Made by a program: the position numbers and the translations under genes. A model generated the notes under the pieces. The model worked only from the letters and a program-made list of their open reading frames with translations. It was not told where the DNA came from and ran no database searches. 62,952 bases of DNA, taken from Limnothrix sp. RL_2_0. Lineage in GTDB: Bacteria > Cyanobacteriota > Cyanobacteriia > Cyanobacteriales > MRBY01. Location of the stretch: positions 55,701 to 118,652 of the forward strand of contig JAAUPR010000001.1 of assembly GCA_012033055.1 (NCBI GenBank), given 5' to 3'. Positions 44,894-55,143 of this stretch are shown here, piece after piece (the first letter of the stretch is position 1; every line of letters starts with the position of its first letter).

Positions 44894-46389
44894 ATGGTTC
44901 TTTCTCCAGAAACCTCGACATTAATTTTTCTAGCTGTCGCTGCCCTAGGCATGGTTTTGTGGGGATACCAGCGATCGCAAAAAATGGGTCGCATTGGACT
45001 TTTGGCCTGGGGTCAATCCCTCTCCCTCACCGCACCATGGCTCGTTTTTGTAGGGTGTGTTTTGTTGCGAATCAACCTCGATCTCATCGGTATTGTGATG
45101 CTCCTTGTCGCTTCAGCGGGGGCCTATATTTATTTGGGTCGGCTACGGCGAGAGGCGGGTGAAGAAGAGAAACTTCGGCAAAAGGCGCTGGAACGTTTAC
45201 AGGATGAGCAGGCAACAGAGCAAGCCCAGCAAGTTAAGGCCAAGAGTCAGGCACAGGAAATTGTCGTTGACCCCATTGACACCGAAGATTTACAGGAAAT
45301 TAAAGGTATTTTTGGCATTGATACTTTTTTTTCGACTCAATCTGTTCCCTATCAAGATGGGGTGATTTTCAAGGGGAATTTACGGGGCAAACCAGAGGAA
45401 ACTCATCAGCGATTGACGGCAAAATTGGGCGATCGCCTCGGCGATAAATACCGTCTTTTCCTCGTCGAAGATCCAGAGGGAAAACCTGTGGTGATCGTTT
45501 TGCCCAGTACCAACGATCCGAAGCCCAGCACTCTGGTGCAGAAAAATTTAGCCGTCGTCTTACTCCTTGCAACCCTTGCTACCACATTAGAGGCGATCGG
45601 CATTCTGAAAGGCTTTGATCTGTCCAGTAATTTCAGTCGTTATCAGGAAGTGTTGCCGCTCAGTTTGGGCATGTGGACAATTCTCGGAGTCCATGAGTTG
45701 GCTCATCGGGTTACGAGCGAAAAATACAACGTTAAACTTAGCATTCCCTTCTTTTTACCCAATTGGCAAATTGCGTCTTTTGGCTCCATTACGCGCTTTG
45801 AATCTTTGTTACCGAACCGTACCGCCCTCTTCGATATTGCCTTTGCGGGGCCAGCAGCAGGGGGGATTTTTTCAATTTTGATCTTGATTACGGGTCTGAT
45901 TTTGTCCCACCCCGGTAGTGCCTTTCAAATTCCTAGTCAATTTTTCCAAGGTTCCATCCTCGTGGGGCGATCGCCCGTATTTTTCTTGGGGACGCGATCC
46001 ATAGCGCCGTTGTGGATATTCACCCCTTCACGATTCTCGGTTGGCTCGGCTTAGTGATCACCGCCTTGAATTTGATGCCAGCAGGATGCCTTGATGGAGG
46101 TCGTATTATTCAATCCATCTATGGCCGCAAAATTGCCCGCCGCACCACCTTAGCGACCCTCGTTATTTTGGGCATTGTGTCGCTATTTAACCCCACCAAT
46201 CCCATTCCCCTCTACTGGGCGCTCATCATTGCCTTCATCCAGCGGGATGCCGAACGACCCAGCCTTAACGAATTGTTAGAACCCGACGATACCCGTGCCG
46301 TACTGGCGTTAGTGGCGTTATTTCTGATGTTGATCACCCTGATTCCTTTCAGCCCCAGCTTGGCGGGACAACTAGGCATCGGTGCGTAA
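44894..46389 (+). pseudogene. EGY-like site-2 protease (M50), frameshifted
   Basis: An intramembrane zinc metalloprotease of the cyanobacterial/plastid EGY type. The 5' frame has two membrane helices near the N-terminus, a soluble domain (about 70-215), then the zinc motif GVHELAHRVTSEKYN (HExxH) and IPFFLPNWQIASFGSITRF. The 3' frame has the third zinc ligand in NLMPAGCLDGGRI. The join is at a G4 run (45964-45967) that is part of a HIP1 site. With one more G the frame reads VGAIARIFLGDAIHSAVVDI and the protein is 498 aa. All motifs are otherwise intact. It is either a consensus error or a recent inactivation. The DUF6391-like gene follows by 48 bp. Confidence 0.82.
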
Positions 46390-46437
46390 TCGCTACAATC
46401 GAAAGTAACGTTCCAGAAAAAGAGGATTTAGATCCCC

Positions 46438-47055
46438 ATGAATGCCCAAAAGATGTCTTGGGAAAGTGAATGGTTTTATCCCCAAGTGACCCTTGATCAA
46501 CAGCTCGTTGAACAGCTCAATTTTGTCCCCGGTCTCCAAGAAGTCCTAAAGGTGCGACAGGTTCATGCCCTCGAACATGCCACCGTTTGGATGTTGACGG
46601 AAATTGCCGAGCAGCACCCGACCGAATGGCGACAAAATTATGCGGAGTTGGGGGGAATGTCCACGGATCAGGGTTTTCATCTCTATGGCAAAGTGGACAA
46701 AACAGATTTATATCGTGCAGTCAGTCAAGCTGGCGATCGCCTCCGATCTGGAGAATGGAATTTAGCCGTTCATCCCCGCTGTGGCACAAACTTTTCCGTA
46801 ACCGTAATGTTGACCGCTGGACTAGCCGGAGTCGCTTCTTGGCTCCTGCCCAAAGATCCCCTGACCCAAATTTTAGGCATGGGAACCGCCGCCGCTACCG
46901 CCATGGCGATCGCCCCAGAGATGGGACAATATGCCCAGCAATACATCACCACCGCCATCCCCTTTAACCTCGCCCTTGGAACCATCGAAGAAACAACAGA
47001 CATGCTCGGAAACACCAGCCACTTTGTCCGTACCCACTGGCAAAACGCGCAATAA
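46438..47055 (+). CDS. DUF6391-like membrane-associated protein
   Basis: A 205-aa protein. The first half is soluble, with VRQVHALEHATVWMLTEIAE and HLYGKVDKTDLYRAV, and a conserved-looking HPRCGTN before the hydrophobic stretch. Two membrane helices follow at about 118-137 and 145-165 (FSVTVMLTAGLAGVASWLLP; ILGMGTAAATAMAIA). It resembles proteins annotated as DUF6391 in cyanobacteria, recalled rather than searched. The HALEHA and HPRCGTN elements could bind metal, but this is inference. It lies 48 bp after the M50 protease and is probably co-transcribed with it. No function is proposed. Confidence 0.6.
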   Translation: MNAQKMSWESEWFYPQVTLDQQLVEQLNFVPGLQEVLKVRQVHALEHATVWMLTEIAEQHPTEWRQNYAELGGMSTDQGFHLYGKVDKTDLYRAVSQAGDRLRSGEWNLAVHPRCGTNFSVTVMLTAGLAGVASWLLPKDPLTQILGMGTAAATAMAIAPEMGQYAQQYITTAIPFNLALGTIEETTDMLGNTSHFVRTHWQNAQ

Positions 47056-47140
47056 AACTTAAACTCCAGAATGCCAGAAAATTCCGATCCGATAGTAGGC
47101 TGTTATCTAAGTCTAATTACTTGTTTAGCATTCGTTTTAA

Positions 47141-47365
<225 letters not shown>

Positions 47366-47398
47366 AATACGACTTTTTTACATCAAACTCAATGATCG

Positions 47399-47431
47399 AC
47401 ATCGTCCCATGGGGGGCGATGTTTTGTTTTT
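47399..47431 (+). terminator. Rho-independent terminator of psaE
   Basis: ACATCGTCCC pairs with GGGGCGATGT across a short ATGG loop, followed by TTTTGTTTTT. The stem is ten base pairs with at most one wobble. Confidence 0.8.
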
Positions 47432-47503
47432 GCTTCAAATTCCCAAAAGACAATGGGAAAATGGCAGACTTAGTACACACTTCATAAGATAAGGATTAAC
47501 CCC

Positions 47504-48952
47504 GTGACCGTCCGCGTTCGTATTGCCCCCAGCCCCACCGGAAACCTCCACATCGGTACAGCCAGAACCGCCGTATTTAACTGGCTCTTTGCCCGTAACC
47601 AAGAGGGCACATTTATCCTCCGCATCGAAGACACCGACACCGAACGCTCACGCCCCGAATATACCGACAACATCAAATCCGGCTTAGAGTGGCTCGGACT
47701 CACATGGGATGAAGGCCCTTTTTTCCAAACCCAGCGTCTAGATCAATACAAGGCCGCCATCCAAACGCTTCTTGATCAAGGACTAGCCTACCGCTGTTAT
47801 TGCACTCCTGAAGAACTGGATGCCATGCGGGAAAAGCAAAAAGCAAATAATCAGGCTCCCCGCTACGATAATCGTCACCGCAATCTGACTGACGAAGAAA
47901 AAGCAGCTTTTGAGGCAGAGGGTCGCACCTCTGTTATTCGGTTCAAAATTGACGATCGCCAACAAATTATTTGGCAAGATCTGGTGCGGGGCAATATGTC
48001 TTGGCAGGGCAGTGATCTAGGGGGCGATATGGTGATCGCCAGAACTCCCGAAGGTGACGAAGCTTTTGGGCAGCCGCTCTACAACCTTGCTGTGGTAGTG
48101 GACGATATCGATATGCAGATTTCCCACGTCATTCGCGGTGAAGATCATATTGCCAATACGGCGAAGCAAATTCTTTTGTATGAAGCCCTTGGGGCGATGG
48201 TTCCTAAATTTGCCCATACTCCTCTCATTCTCAATGAAGAGGGTCGCAAACTTTCTAAGCGCGATGGTGTGACTTCTATCGATGACTTTAGAAAAATGGG
48301 CTTTGTGCCAGAGGCTTTGGCGAACTATATGACGTTGTTAGGTTGGACTGCGCCGGATTCTACCCAAGAAATTTTCACCCTTGACGAGGCGGCAAAGGAA
48401 TTTTCCTTAGAGCGGGTCAATAAGGCGGGGGCAAAATTCGATTGGGATAAGCTTGATTGGATTAATTCTCAGTACCTCCACGACATGCCTGCGGCACAGT
48501 TAGCGGATCTTTTGATTCCGTATTTGGAGGAGGCTGGCTATGGGGATTATCTCGGCGATCGCCCTTGGTTAGAATCCATCACAGAGTTAGTTGCCCCCAG
48601 TCTGACCCGACTGACCGATGTCACCGAAGAAACTCGTTTGCTCTTTGGCAACAGCATTTCCCTAGACGAAAAAGCCACAACACAACTGCAAATCGATGGC
48701 GTAGGAGCTGTCCTCAAGGATGTATTGGCGGCAATTCAGGAAACCCCAGAACTCGATGCGGCGAAAGGCAAAGAGATTATCAATCAAGTCACCAAAGCCC
48801 ACGGTGTTAAGAAGGGGCTAGTCATGAAGTCCTTGCGGGCAGGCTTGATGGGTGAACTACAGGGGCCAGATCTGATGCAATCTTGGGTCTTACTGCACCA
48901 AAAAGGGTGGGACGGCGATCGCCTCACACAGGCATTGCAAACAGTCAGCTAA
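47504..48952 (+). CDS. gltX: Glutamyl-tRNA synthetase
   Basis: Charges tRNA-Glu, feeding both translation and tetrapyrrole (chlorophyll, haem) synthesis. The 482-aa class I synthetase has the ATP motifs HIGT ([15 protein letters not shown]) and KLSKRDG, the IEDTDTERS segment and the C-terminal all-helical anticodon-binding domain (about 330-480). As most cyanobacteria lack GlnRS, it is probably non-discriminating, also charging tRNA-Gln for the amidotransferase; this is inferred. The start is GTG at 47504, with AAGGA about 11 bases upstream. The downstream neighbour is a convergent small gene. Confidence 0.97.
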   Translation: MTVRVRIAPSPTGNLHIGTARTAVFNWLFARNQEGTFILRIEDTDTERSRPEYTDNIKSGLEWLGLTWDEGPFFQTQRLDQYKAAIQTLLDQGLAYRCYCTPEELDAMREKQKANNQAPRYDNRHRNLTDEEKAAFEAEGRTSVIRFKIDDRQQIIWQDLVRGNMSWQGSDLGGDMVIARTPEGDEAFGQPLYNLAVVVDDIDMQISHVIRGEDHIANTAKQILLYEALGAMVPKFAHTPLILNEEGRKLSKRDGVTSIDDFRKMGFVPEALANYMTLLGWTAPDSTQEIFTLDEAAKEFSLERVNKAGAKFDWDKLDWINSQYLHDMPAAQLADLLIPYLEEAGYGDYLGDRPWLESITELVAPSLTRLTDVTEETRLLFGNSISLDEKATTQLQIDGVGAVLKDVLAAIQETPELDAAKGKEIINQVTKAHGVKKGLVMKSLRAGLMGELQGPDLMQSWVLLHQKGWDGDRLTQALQTVS

Positions 48953-49011
48953 GCAAAACATGGTTTGTGGCCGCCGAGTTTAGCCGTCAAAATTTGGCAA
49001 AGATACGAAGC

Positions 49012-49209
49012 TTAACTATCTATCTGGGCAATCCGAAAACCCATCTGACATTGATAAGTAGGCACATCCGCCAGATTATTTTGGATCGCACGGCCACATT
49101 TCAACTTGCCATGGCGCATACGCGGCGCACCACTCTGATCAGCCATCAAACATCCTTGACACACTTGTTCTGTCGATAAAATCTGCTCATTAGTCAGGAT
49201 TACAAACAT
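49012..49209 (-). CDS. Small four-cysteine conserved cyanobacterial protein, 65 aa
   Basis: The longer open frame begins at 49332, but the ATG at 49209 has an excellent GGAGAGGA site seven bases upstream and starts MFVILTNEQILSTEQVCQG, so I use it. The 65-aa product has CQGCLMA, then GAPRMRHGKLKCGRAI, then YQCQMGFRIA. The four Cys are spaced like a zinc ribbon or small metal site. I recall short homologues throughout cyanobacteria without a function. It converges on gltX and is divergent from glyA, 242 bp away. Confidence 0.65.
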   Translation of the reverse strand: MFVILTNEQILSTEQVCQGCLMADQSGAPRMRHGKLKCGRAIQNNLADVPTYQCQMGFRIAQIDS

Positions 49210-49451
49210 CTTTAATCCTCTCCTCCAGCGCGATCCAGCAGCACAGGCTTTACATAATATTGTAGTGGGAAGTTCTAACAAATTAGTCAACCCTGCTACA
49301 CTGCTTAACTCCCAGCGTCTTTTTTCAGACATCTATCGGACATCTAAGGGAGAAGGATTTGTTAGAATCCTAGCTGTATTAAGGGTGTAATCATCCATCT
49401 GTTAGATATATTTTTAGTTTTTATCTGCTACTGCAAAAGGGAGACCGAACT

Positions 49452-50735
49452 GTGACCCAAACAAACCTTGATTTCTTGGCGCAAACCGATGATGTGGTGG
49501 CTGGCATGATCGCCAGTGAGCTAAATCGTCAGCGCGTCCACCTCGAACTCATCGCGAGCGAAAACTTCACTTCTGCCGCTGTTATGGCAGCTCAGGGATC
49601 TGTGTTGACGAATAAGTATGCCGAGGGTCTTCCGAAGAAACGGTATTATGGCGGCTGCGAATTTGTAGATCAGGTGGAACAGGTCGCCATTGATCGCGTG
49701 AAGGAATTGTTTGGGGCCGCCCACGCTAATGTCCAACCCCACTCTGGGGCTCAGGCGAATTTTGCGGTATTTCTCACGCTGCTAGAACCCGGCGACAAGA
49801 TTATGGGGATGGATTTATCCCATGGGGGTCACCTTACCCACGGTTCTCCGGTCAATGTGTCGGGTAAGTGGTTTGAAGTGGTGCAGTACGGTGTGAATAA
49901 AGAGACCGAACGCCTTGACTACGACGAAATTAGAGAAATTGCCCTCCGGGAAAAACCGAAGATGATTATCTGTGGTTATTCGGCTTATCCTCGCATTATT
50001 GAGTTTGATAAGTTCCGGGCGATCGCCGACGAAATTGGTGCATATCTAATGGCTGACATTGCCCATATTGCTGGCCTTGTGGCGACCGGACACCACCCCA
50101 ATCCCCTCCCCCATTGCCACGTGGTTACCACCACCACCCATAAAACCTTGCGCGGTCCCCGTGGCGGTTTGATCATGACCAACGATGTGGAGCTGGGTAA
50201 AAAATTTGATAAAGCGGTCTTTCCCGGCACTCAGGGAGGCCCCCTAGAGCATGTGATCGCGGGTAAAGCTGTTGCCTTTGGGGAAGCTCTAAAGCCAGAA
50301 TTCAAGGCTTATTCGGCACAGGTGATCGCTAACGCCCAAGCAATGGCGAATACTCTTGTGGCTCGTGGTTTTAAGCTGGTGTCCAATGGCACAGATAATC
50401 ACTTGATGTTGGTAGATATGCGTTCCATCGGCATGAATGGCAAGCGTGCTGACCAGTTAATTAGTGAGATCAACATCACTGCTAATAAAAATACTGTGCC
50501 GTTTGATCCCGAAAAGCCTTGGGTCGGTAGCGGTATTCGCCTCGGTTCTCCAGCCATGACCACCCGTGGCCTGAAGGAAACTGATTTTGCGGAGATCGCC
50601 AATATCATCGCTGATCGCCTACTCAATCCAGATGATGAGGCCGTTAAGCAAGATTGCCTAGGTCGCATTGTAGATTTGTGTGAAAAATTCCCGTTATACC
50701 CCCATCTCCACATTCCTGTTGCGGCGATCGCCTAA
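49452..50735 (+). CDS. glyA: Serine hydroxymethyltransferase
   Basis: A PLP enzyme interconverting serine and glycine with tetrahydrofolate, the main one-carbon source and part of photorespiratory metabolism. The 427-aa length is standard. It has [35 protein letters not shown], the Asp of [12 protein letters not shown] and the PLP lysine in [15 protein letters not shown]. The start is GTG at 49452, after GGGAGACCGAACT. A strong terminator follows. The 5-formyl-THF cyclo-ligase homologue lies two genes downstream. Confidence 0.97.
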   Translation: MTQTNLDFLAQTDDVVAGMIASELNRQRVHLELIASENFTSAAVMAAQGSVLTNKYAEGLPKKRYYGGCEFVDQVEQVAIDRVKELFGAAHANVQPHSGAQANFAVFLTLLEPGDKIMGMDLSHGGHLTHGSPVNVSGKWFEVVQYGVNKETERLDYDEIREIALREKPKMIICGYSAYPRIIEFDKFRAIADEIGAYLMADIAHIAGLVATGHHPNPLPHCHVVTTTTHKTLRGPRGGLIMTNDVELGKKFDKAVFPGTQGGPLEHVIAGKAVAFGEALKPEFKAYSAQVIANAQAMANTLVARGFKLVSNGTDNHLMLVDMRSIGMNGKRADQLISEINITANKNTVPFDPEKPWVGSGIRLGSPAMTTRGLKETDFAEIANIIADRLLNPDDEAVKQDCLGRIVDLCEKFPLYPHLHIPVAAIA

Positions 50736-50755
50736 AATTTTGCGACATTATAAAG

Positions 50756-50795
50756 AAGCTTAGGTTTAATGGAGACAGAGCCTAGGCTTTTTTTT
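50756..50795 (+). terminator. Rho-independent terminator of glyA
   Basis: AAGCTTAGG pairs with CCTAGGCTT (one G-T wobble) around a 17-base loop, followed by a run of eight T. Confidence 0.8.
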
Positions 50796-50832
50796 ACTTC
50801 AAATTTTTTTGCCCACTCTGTCGATCAACCCC

Positions 50833-51891
50833 ATGCCAACGGAATTTTTTTACCCTATCACTTTCTTTTCTGCCCTCGTTGTAGTGCTCACTGCTACGCC
50901 AATTGTCAAAAATATTGCCTTAAAAAATGGCTTATTTGATCAACCTGATGAACGTAAGGTACACAGTCTCCCCATGGTTCGTTTGGGGGGAGTCGCTATT
51001 TTTAGCGGGACAATGGTTGCCTTGGCGATCGCCTACTTTATTGGTGGGTTTGCAAGTTTAGAAACAGCAAGATTCTGGCCTGTGATCGGTGTCATTGGCG
51101 GCAGTATTGCCTTTTTCGCTATTGGCCTAGCCGATGATATTTTTGAACTCAGTGCTATTTCTCGCCTCATTTTGCAGTTTATCGTGGCAGGCATCGCTTG
51201 GATATTGGGGGTACGCATTGAATATCTAGCGATTCCTTTTGGCGATCTGTTTTCTGTGGGTCTGTTGAGCTTGCCTATGACCCTCGTTTGGTTAGTCGGT
51301 CTGGTGAACGCGATCAACTGGATCGATGGCTTGGATGGTTTAGCGGCAGGGGTATCGGGCATTGTCACGACGATGCTATTTGTGACGATTTTGCTGACGG
51401 GACAACCGGCGATCGCCCTGATTGCGGTGGCTCTGGCAGGAAGTGTTTTAGGATTTTTGCGGTATAACTTCAACCCAGCTCAGTTATTTATGGGGGATGG
51501 CGGTTCCTATTTTTTAGGTTTTCTCATTGCGGGAATCAGTGTGGTGGGCTTGATTAAAACCGAGACAACCGCAACGGTGCTGCTGCCCTACCTCATCTTG
51601 TCAGTGCCCGTGATTGATATGACTAACGTCGTATTTTCCCGTCTCAGCAGCGGTGTGTCACCTTTTAAACCAGATAAACGCCACCTCCACCACCAACTAT
51701 TAGCCATTGGTTTTTCCCACCGTATGGTCGTGCTCTTTATTTACACTTTGACCCTGTGGACGGGAAGTTTAGCCTTGGCCTGTACTGGTTTACCTAGTGG
51801 GGGCATCTATGTGGCGATCGCCTCGGTGGGCTTAGGGGCGATCGCTTGGCAATTTTGGAATAGACGGACAATCCCCACGACCCAAGACTAG
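50833..51891 (+). CDS. WecA/TagO-type undecaprenyl-phosphate sugar-1-phosphate transferase
   Basis: An integral membrane enzyme of the MraY/WecA family that loads a HexNAc-1-phosphate onto undecaprenyl phosphate to begin polysaccharide synthesis. With the ATG at 50833 it is 352 aa; a TTG eight codons earlier is in frame but has no ribosome-binding site. About ten membrane helices are visible. Active-site motifs are LADDIFELS (Asp-Asp), NAINWIDGLDGLAAG, FMGDGGSYFLGF and the HLHHQLL histidine loop. It abuts the cyclo-ligase homologue (11 bp) on the same strand, so the two are co-transcribed. The substrate is probably UDP-GlcNAc, by family. Confidence 0.9.
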   Translation: MPTEFFYPITFFSALVVVLTATPIVKNIALKNGLFDQPDERKVHSLPMVRLGGVAIFSGTMVALAIAYFIGGFASLETARFWPVIGVIGGSIAFFAIGLADDIFELSAISRLILQFIVAGIAWILGVRIEYLAIPFGDLFSVGLLSLPMTLVWLVGLVNAINWIDGLDGLAAGVSGIVTTMLFVTILLTGQPAIALIAVALAGSVLGFLRYNFNPAQLFMGDGGSYFLGFLIAGISVVGLIKTETTATVLLPYLILSVPVIDMTNVVFSRLSSGVSPFKPDKRHLHHQLLAIGFSHRMVVLFIYTLTLWTGSLALACTGLPSGGIYVAIASVGLGAIAWQFWNRRTIPTTQD

Positions 51892-51902
51892 GGAAAAGAC
51901 TT

Positions 51903-52673
51903 GTGAGAGAAACTATCTGGAAACAATACAGCCCAGCGAAGCAATGGCTCCGTCAACAGATTTGGGACTCTTTGCATACATCTAATGCAGTATTCCATCA
52001 ACCCCACGGACATATTCCTCATTTTGTGGGGGCAATTCAGGCGGCACGACAATTAGCAGCCCTCGACATTTGGCAAAAAGCCACGGTGATTAAGTGCAAC
52101 CCCGATAAACCTCAAACTCCAGTGCGGGCGGCAAGTTTAGCGGCGGAAAAAACCTTATACATGGCTGTACCACGCTTAATTAATGATTGCTGTTTCGTGG
52201 AATTGCGGCGGGAGTGGTTACCCCATCCAGATTTTGATTTGGCGAAAGCCGCTCACAAAGATATTGTGCTGAAATTTGGTCGGCCTGTACCGTTTGAAAA
52301 AATGCAGCCCATTGATATCGCGGTGGTGGGTTGCGTCGCGGCGACAAAAGCTGGGGGGCGCACGGGTAAAGGGGCCGGGTTTGCCGATTTGGAATTGGCG
52401 ATGTTGCAAATGTTTGGACTCATTCAAGCCAGCACCAAAATTATCACTACCATTCACCCCCTACAACTCGTCACTGCTGAAAATCTTCCCCTCGAAAGTC
52501 ATGATTGGCCGTTGGACTGGATTTGTACTCCCGACAAGGCGATCGCCACCCAGCATCAGCATCAGCATCCCCACCCCCAAGGTTTAGACTGGAGAAAAAT
52601 TCAGCCCCACCAATGGAACTCGATCCCTATCTTGAAACACCTATATGCAGAACATCAACAAGGGGAATTTTGA
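51903..52673 (+). CDS. 5-formyltetrahydrofolate cyclo-ligase family (MTHFSD-like) protein
   Basis: A 256-aa protein of the cyclo-ligase superfamily, which returns 5-formyl-THF to the active folate pool using ATP. The signature GGRTGKGAGFADLELAML is near residue 155. KTLYMAVPRL and PIDIAVVGCVAATKAG match the longer branch containing human MTHFSD rather than short bacterial YgfA. The start is GTG at 51903, 11 bp after the WecA-like gene. A His/Gln-rich stretch (ATQHQHQHPHPQ) near 220 is unusual. Serine hydroxymethyltransferase makes 5-formyl-THF as a by-product, so the nearby glyA gives a sensible metabolic link. Confidence 0.78.
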   Translation: MRETIWKQYSPAKQWLRQQIWDSLHTSNAVFHQPHGHIPHFVGAIQAARQLAALDIWQKATVIKCNPDKPQTPVRAASLAAEKTLYMAVPRLINDCCFVELRREWLPHPDFDLAKAAHKDIVLKFGRPVPFEKMQPIDIAVVGCVAATKAGGRTGKGAGFADLELAMLQMFGLIQASTKIITTIHPLQLVTAENLPLESHDWPLDWICTPDKAIATQHQHQHPHPQGLDWRKIQPHQWNSIPILKHLYAEHQQGEF

Positions 52674-52676
52674 TCA

Positions 52677-54028
52677 TTAGTTTTCGTTGCTGAGAGCCAG
52701 ATCATTAAGTTGTTCTTGGGTTTTCAGAGTGCTAGCAAGATAGGCCGCAATTAATAGAAAAGCCCCCCCTAACATCACTGCTGAGAGGCGATCGCCACCG
52801 AGAAAATACCGCATTACCCAGCCCAACCCCAGCGCCGCAATAATCTGGGGAATGACAATAAACCCGTTAAAAATACCCATGTAAAGGCCGAGATTTCTAC
52901 CCGGCAGACTGTCGGACAACATCGCATAAGGAATCGACAAAGTACTCGCCCAAGCCATCCCAAAACCGACCATGGGTAACAGCAATACATATTGATTGTG
53001 AATGCTGCCAAGGGACAAAATACTCAGGCCGCCACAGGCCAAACACATCCCATGTACGAGCGGACGACCCCATTCCCGCGTCAACATTGGCAAAATCCAA
53101 GAGAAGGCAAAACACACGGCATTATACGCAGCGATACAGATTCCCGCCCATTCGATGCCCTTGTTATACAGTTCTGAATGTTTTTCCACTGCGCCAAAAA
53201 TGCTGTAGGCGATCGCCGGTGGAAAGTAGAGAAACACGCAAAAAATGCCAAGCCAAGTAAAAAACTGTACCCCAGCTAAATTTTGCATCCGGTCAGGCAT
53301 TAAACGAATCCTAGTGGAAATTTCCGTGAGCATCCCCGTAAATCCTGATTCGGTGCGATCGCCTGACGTTTTTCCAGCGTCGCAAAATCCTTCGGGAGCG
53401 GTTCCACCGTAGTAAAGACAGTCCAGAGCACCGTACCCAGAAAAATGGCCGACCCCAGATAAAAAGAAAATTTAACCGACGGGGGAATCGCCGCCTCTTG
53501 ATCCAGCGCCTGAGTAAATCTGAACACATGGCTCAACGTCCAAGGTGAGAGGGCCGCCAACACCGAACCCGCCCCGATAAAACAGCTTTGTAACGTAAAC
53601 CCTTGGGTCTGTTGTTTTGATGGTAAAAGATCCGCGACAAACGCCCGAAACGGTTCCATACTGACATTTACAGAAGTATCGAGCATCCAGAGTAAACCCG
53701 CCGCCATCCACAAACTAGAAGAATTCGGCATTAAAATCAGCGCCACCGAACTACAAATGGCTCCCACGAGAAAAAATGGTCGCCGCCGTCCCAAAGAAGT
53801 CCAAGTGCGATCGCTGACATAACCAATCAACGGTTGGGCAATTAAGCCACTAAGGGGAGCTGCCAGCCAAAAAATAGGGATTTGTTCAACGCTTGCCCCC
53901 AAATATTCATAAATGGCGCTGGTGTTGGCGATTTGCAGTGTCCAGCCATATTGAATACCAAGGAAACCGATACTCATATTCCAGAGTTGCCAGAAGCCAA
54001 ATGTCTCTTGGGGATGTTGTTCGTCCAT
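52677..54028 (-). pseudogene. MFS (GPH/SLC45-like) sugar transporter, frameshifted
   Basis: A twelve-helix major facilitator of the glycoside-pentoside-hexuronide/SLC45 kind. The N-terminal half (from the ATG at 54028) has FLGIQYGWTLQIANTSAIYE and the loop 2-3 motif GYVSDRTWTSLGRRRPFF. The second half (to 52677) has FFTWLGIFCVFLYFPP and SIPYAMLSDSLPGRNLG. The frame breaks at a C4 run at 53334-53337. One more base gives NQDLRGMLTEISTRIRLMPD and a 450-aa protein. Helices and motifs are otherwise intact. It converges with the cyclo-ligase homologue, only three bases between stops. The transported sugar is unknown. Confidence 0.8.
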
Positions 54029-54184
54029 AAATTAAATTCCTGTGGCGATCGCTCTAGGGCAGTCCTCCTCTAAATGCTTTGATCAAATTCAGTTTTATTC
54101 TAACGAAGTGGAAACTTGTGATTAAGCTTGCCGATATCACACGTCCAGTTCCCACAAATTTTCCATGACATCTAGCCCTAAAAT

Positions 54185-54237
54185 AATGCACATTTTCCAC
54201 GAGTCAATCACCATCGACATTGCCAATGGTGTGCATT
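54185..54237. promoter_or_regulatory. Inverted repeat between the MFS and sugar transferase genes
   Basis: AATGCACA (54185-54192) and TGTGCATT (54230-54237) are exact inverted repeats 37 bp apart, in the 282-bp gap upstream of the MFS gene and downstream of the sugar transferase. No T-run follows closely, so it could be a hairpin or paired operator half-sites. Nothing else is seen in the gap. Confidence 0.35.
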
Positions 54238-54310
54238 GATTTTATAGAGCAATCAGCCCAAAGCGATCATCGTCGCAATTATTCAGCAAGAGGCTTGTAT
54301 CGTACCCTGA

Positions 54311-55042
54311 TTAGTAAGCGCCGTTATCTTTTGGAAATAACATCACAAATACAGTTTTGCTGACAATCCACAGATCCATAAACCAGTGACGGTGGTGGAC
54401 GTAATAGGAATCCATACGGACGCGGGTAGCGTAGGGAATATCATTGCGTCCAGATACTTGCCATAAACCAGTGAGACCGGGGCGAATAGTCAACACTTTG
54501 TCCATATGCCGACCATATTTATAGATTTCTTTGGGGACGAGGGGACGGGGACCAACAATACTCATGTCGCCTTTGAGGACATTCCAAAATTGCGGAAATT
54601 CGTCGAGACTGGTGAGGCGCAGAAAACGACCGATTGAGGTAATTCGAGGGTCTTTTTTGAGTTTGAAATCCTGTTCAAATTCACGGCGTAATTCGGGCGA
54701 TCGCCGGAGCATCTCATCGAGCACAGTATCGGCATTGAGTACCATCGTCCGAAATTTAATACAACCAAAAGGGCGATAATTTTTGCCGACCCGGCGCTGC
54801 ACATAAAAAACAGGCCCCGGTGAACTGAACTTAATAATGCAGGCGATCATCAGATACACAGGGGCGAGGAAAACGAGGACACCGAGGGAAAAACAAATAT
54901 CAAATGTCCGTTTGGCAACCGCTCCATTCAGAAGTTGCTGGATGGCAGATGATCGCCGTTCAGGCGTAAGCACCACCTCAGAACTTTGCCGCACAAAGGC
55001 AGCAACAAACTTCAAAGCATCAAATTGCCGATAGACTGTCAT
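54311..55042 (-). CDS. Bacterial sugar transferase (undecaprenyl-phosphate glycosylphosphotransferase)
   Basis: A polyprenyl-phosphate hexose-1-phosphate transferase (WcaJ/RfbP C-terminal domain) starting exopolysaccharide or O-antigen units. From the ATG at 55042, preceded by AGAGGA, it is 243 aa. One membrane anchor lies at about 48-70 (FDICFSLGVLVFLAPVYLMI). Then come GPVFYVQRRVGKNYRPF, the catalytic FRTM, LRLTSLDEFPQFWNVLKGD and VGPRPLVP, ending with GLTGLWQVSGRNDI. It lacks the N-terminal membrane and CoA-binding-like region of full WcaJ. It lies about 100 bp downstream of the glycosyltransferase on the same strand, consistent with one polysaccharide unit. Confidence 0.92.
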   Translation of the reverse strand: MTVYRQFDALKFVAAFVRQSSEVVLTPERRSSAIQQLLNGAVAKRTFDICFSLGVLVFLAPVYLMIACIIKFSSPGPVFYVQRRVGKNYRPFGCIKFRTMVLNADTVLDEMLRRSPELRREFEQDFKLKKDPRITSIGRFLRLTSLDEFPQFWNVLKGDMSIVGPRPLVPKEIYKYGRHMDKVLTIRPGLTGLWQVSGRNDIPYATRVRMDSYYVHHRHWFMDLWIVSKTVFVMLFPKDNGAY

Positions 55043-55143
55043 ACTCGTCCTCTCATCTCCACACACCAAAACCGTCGTTATCGGGCAGGCTATTAGCTAG
55101 CCCAGTAAGCCTTAAAAAAAGAAAGTTGTGGGGGGTCACAATT

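Noticed and set aside
54185-54237. Rho-independent terminator for the sugar transferase gene
   Set aside because: The eight-base arms are 37 bp apart and no T-run follows on the minus strand, so it is listed only as an inverted repeat.
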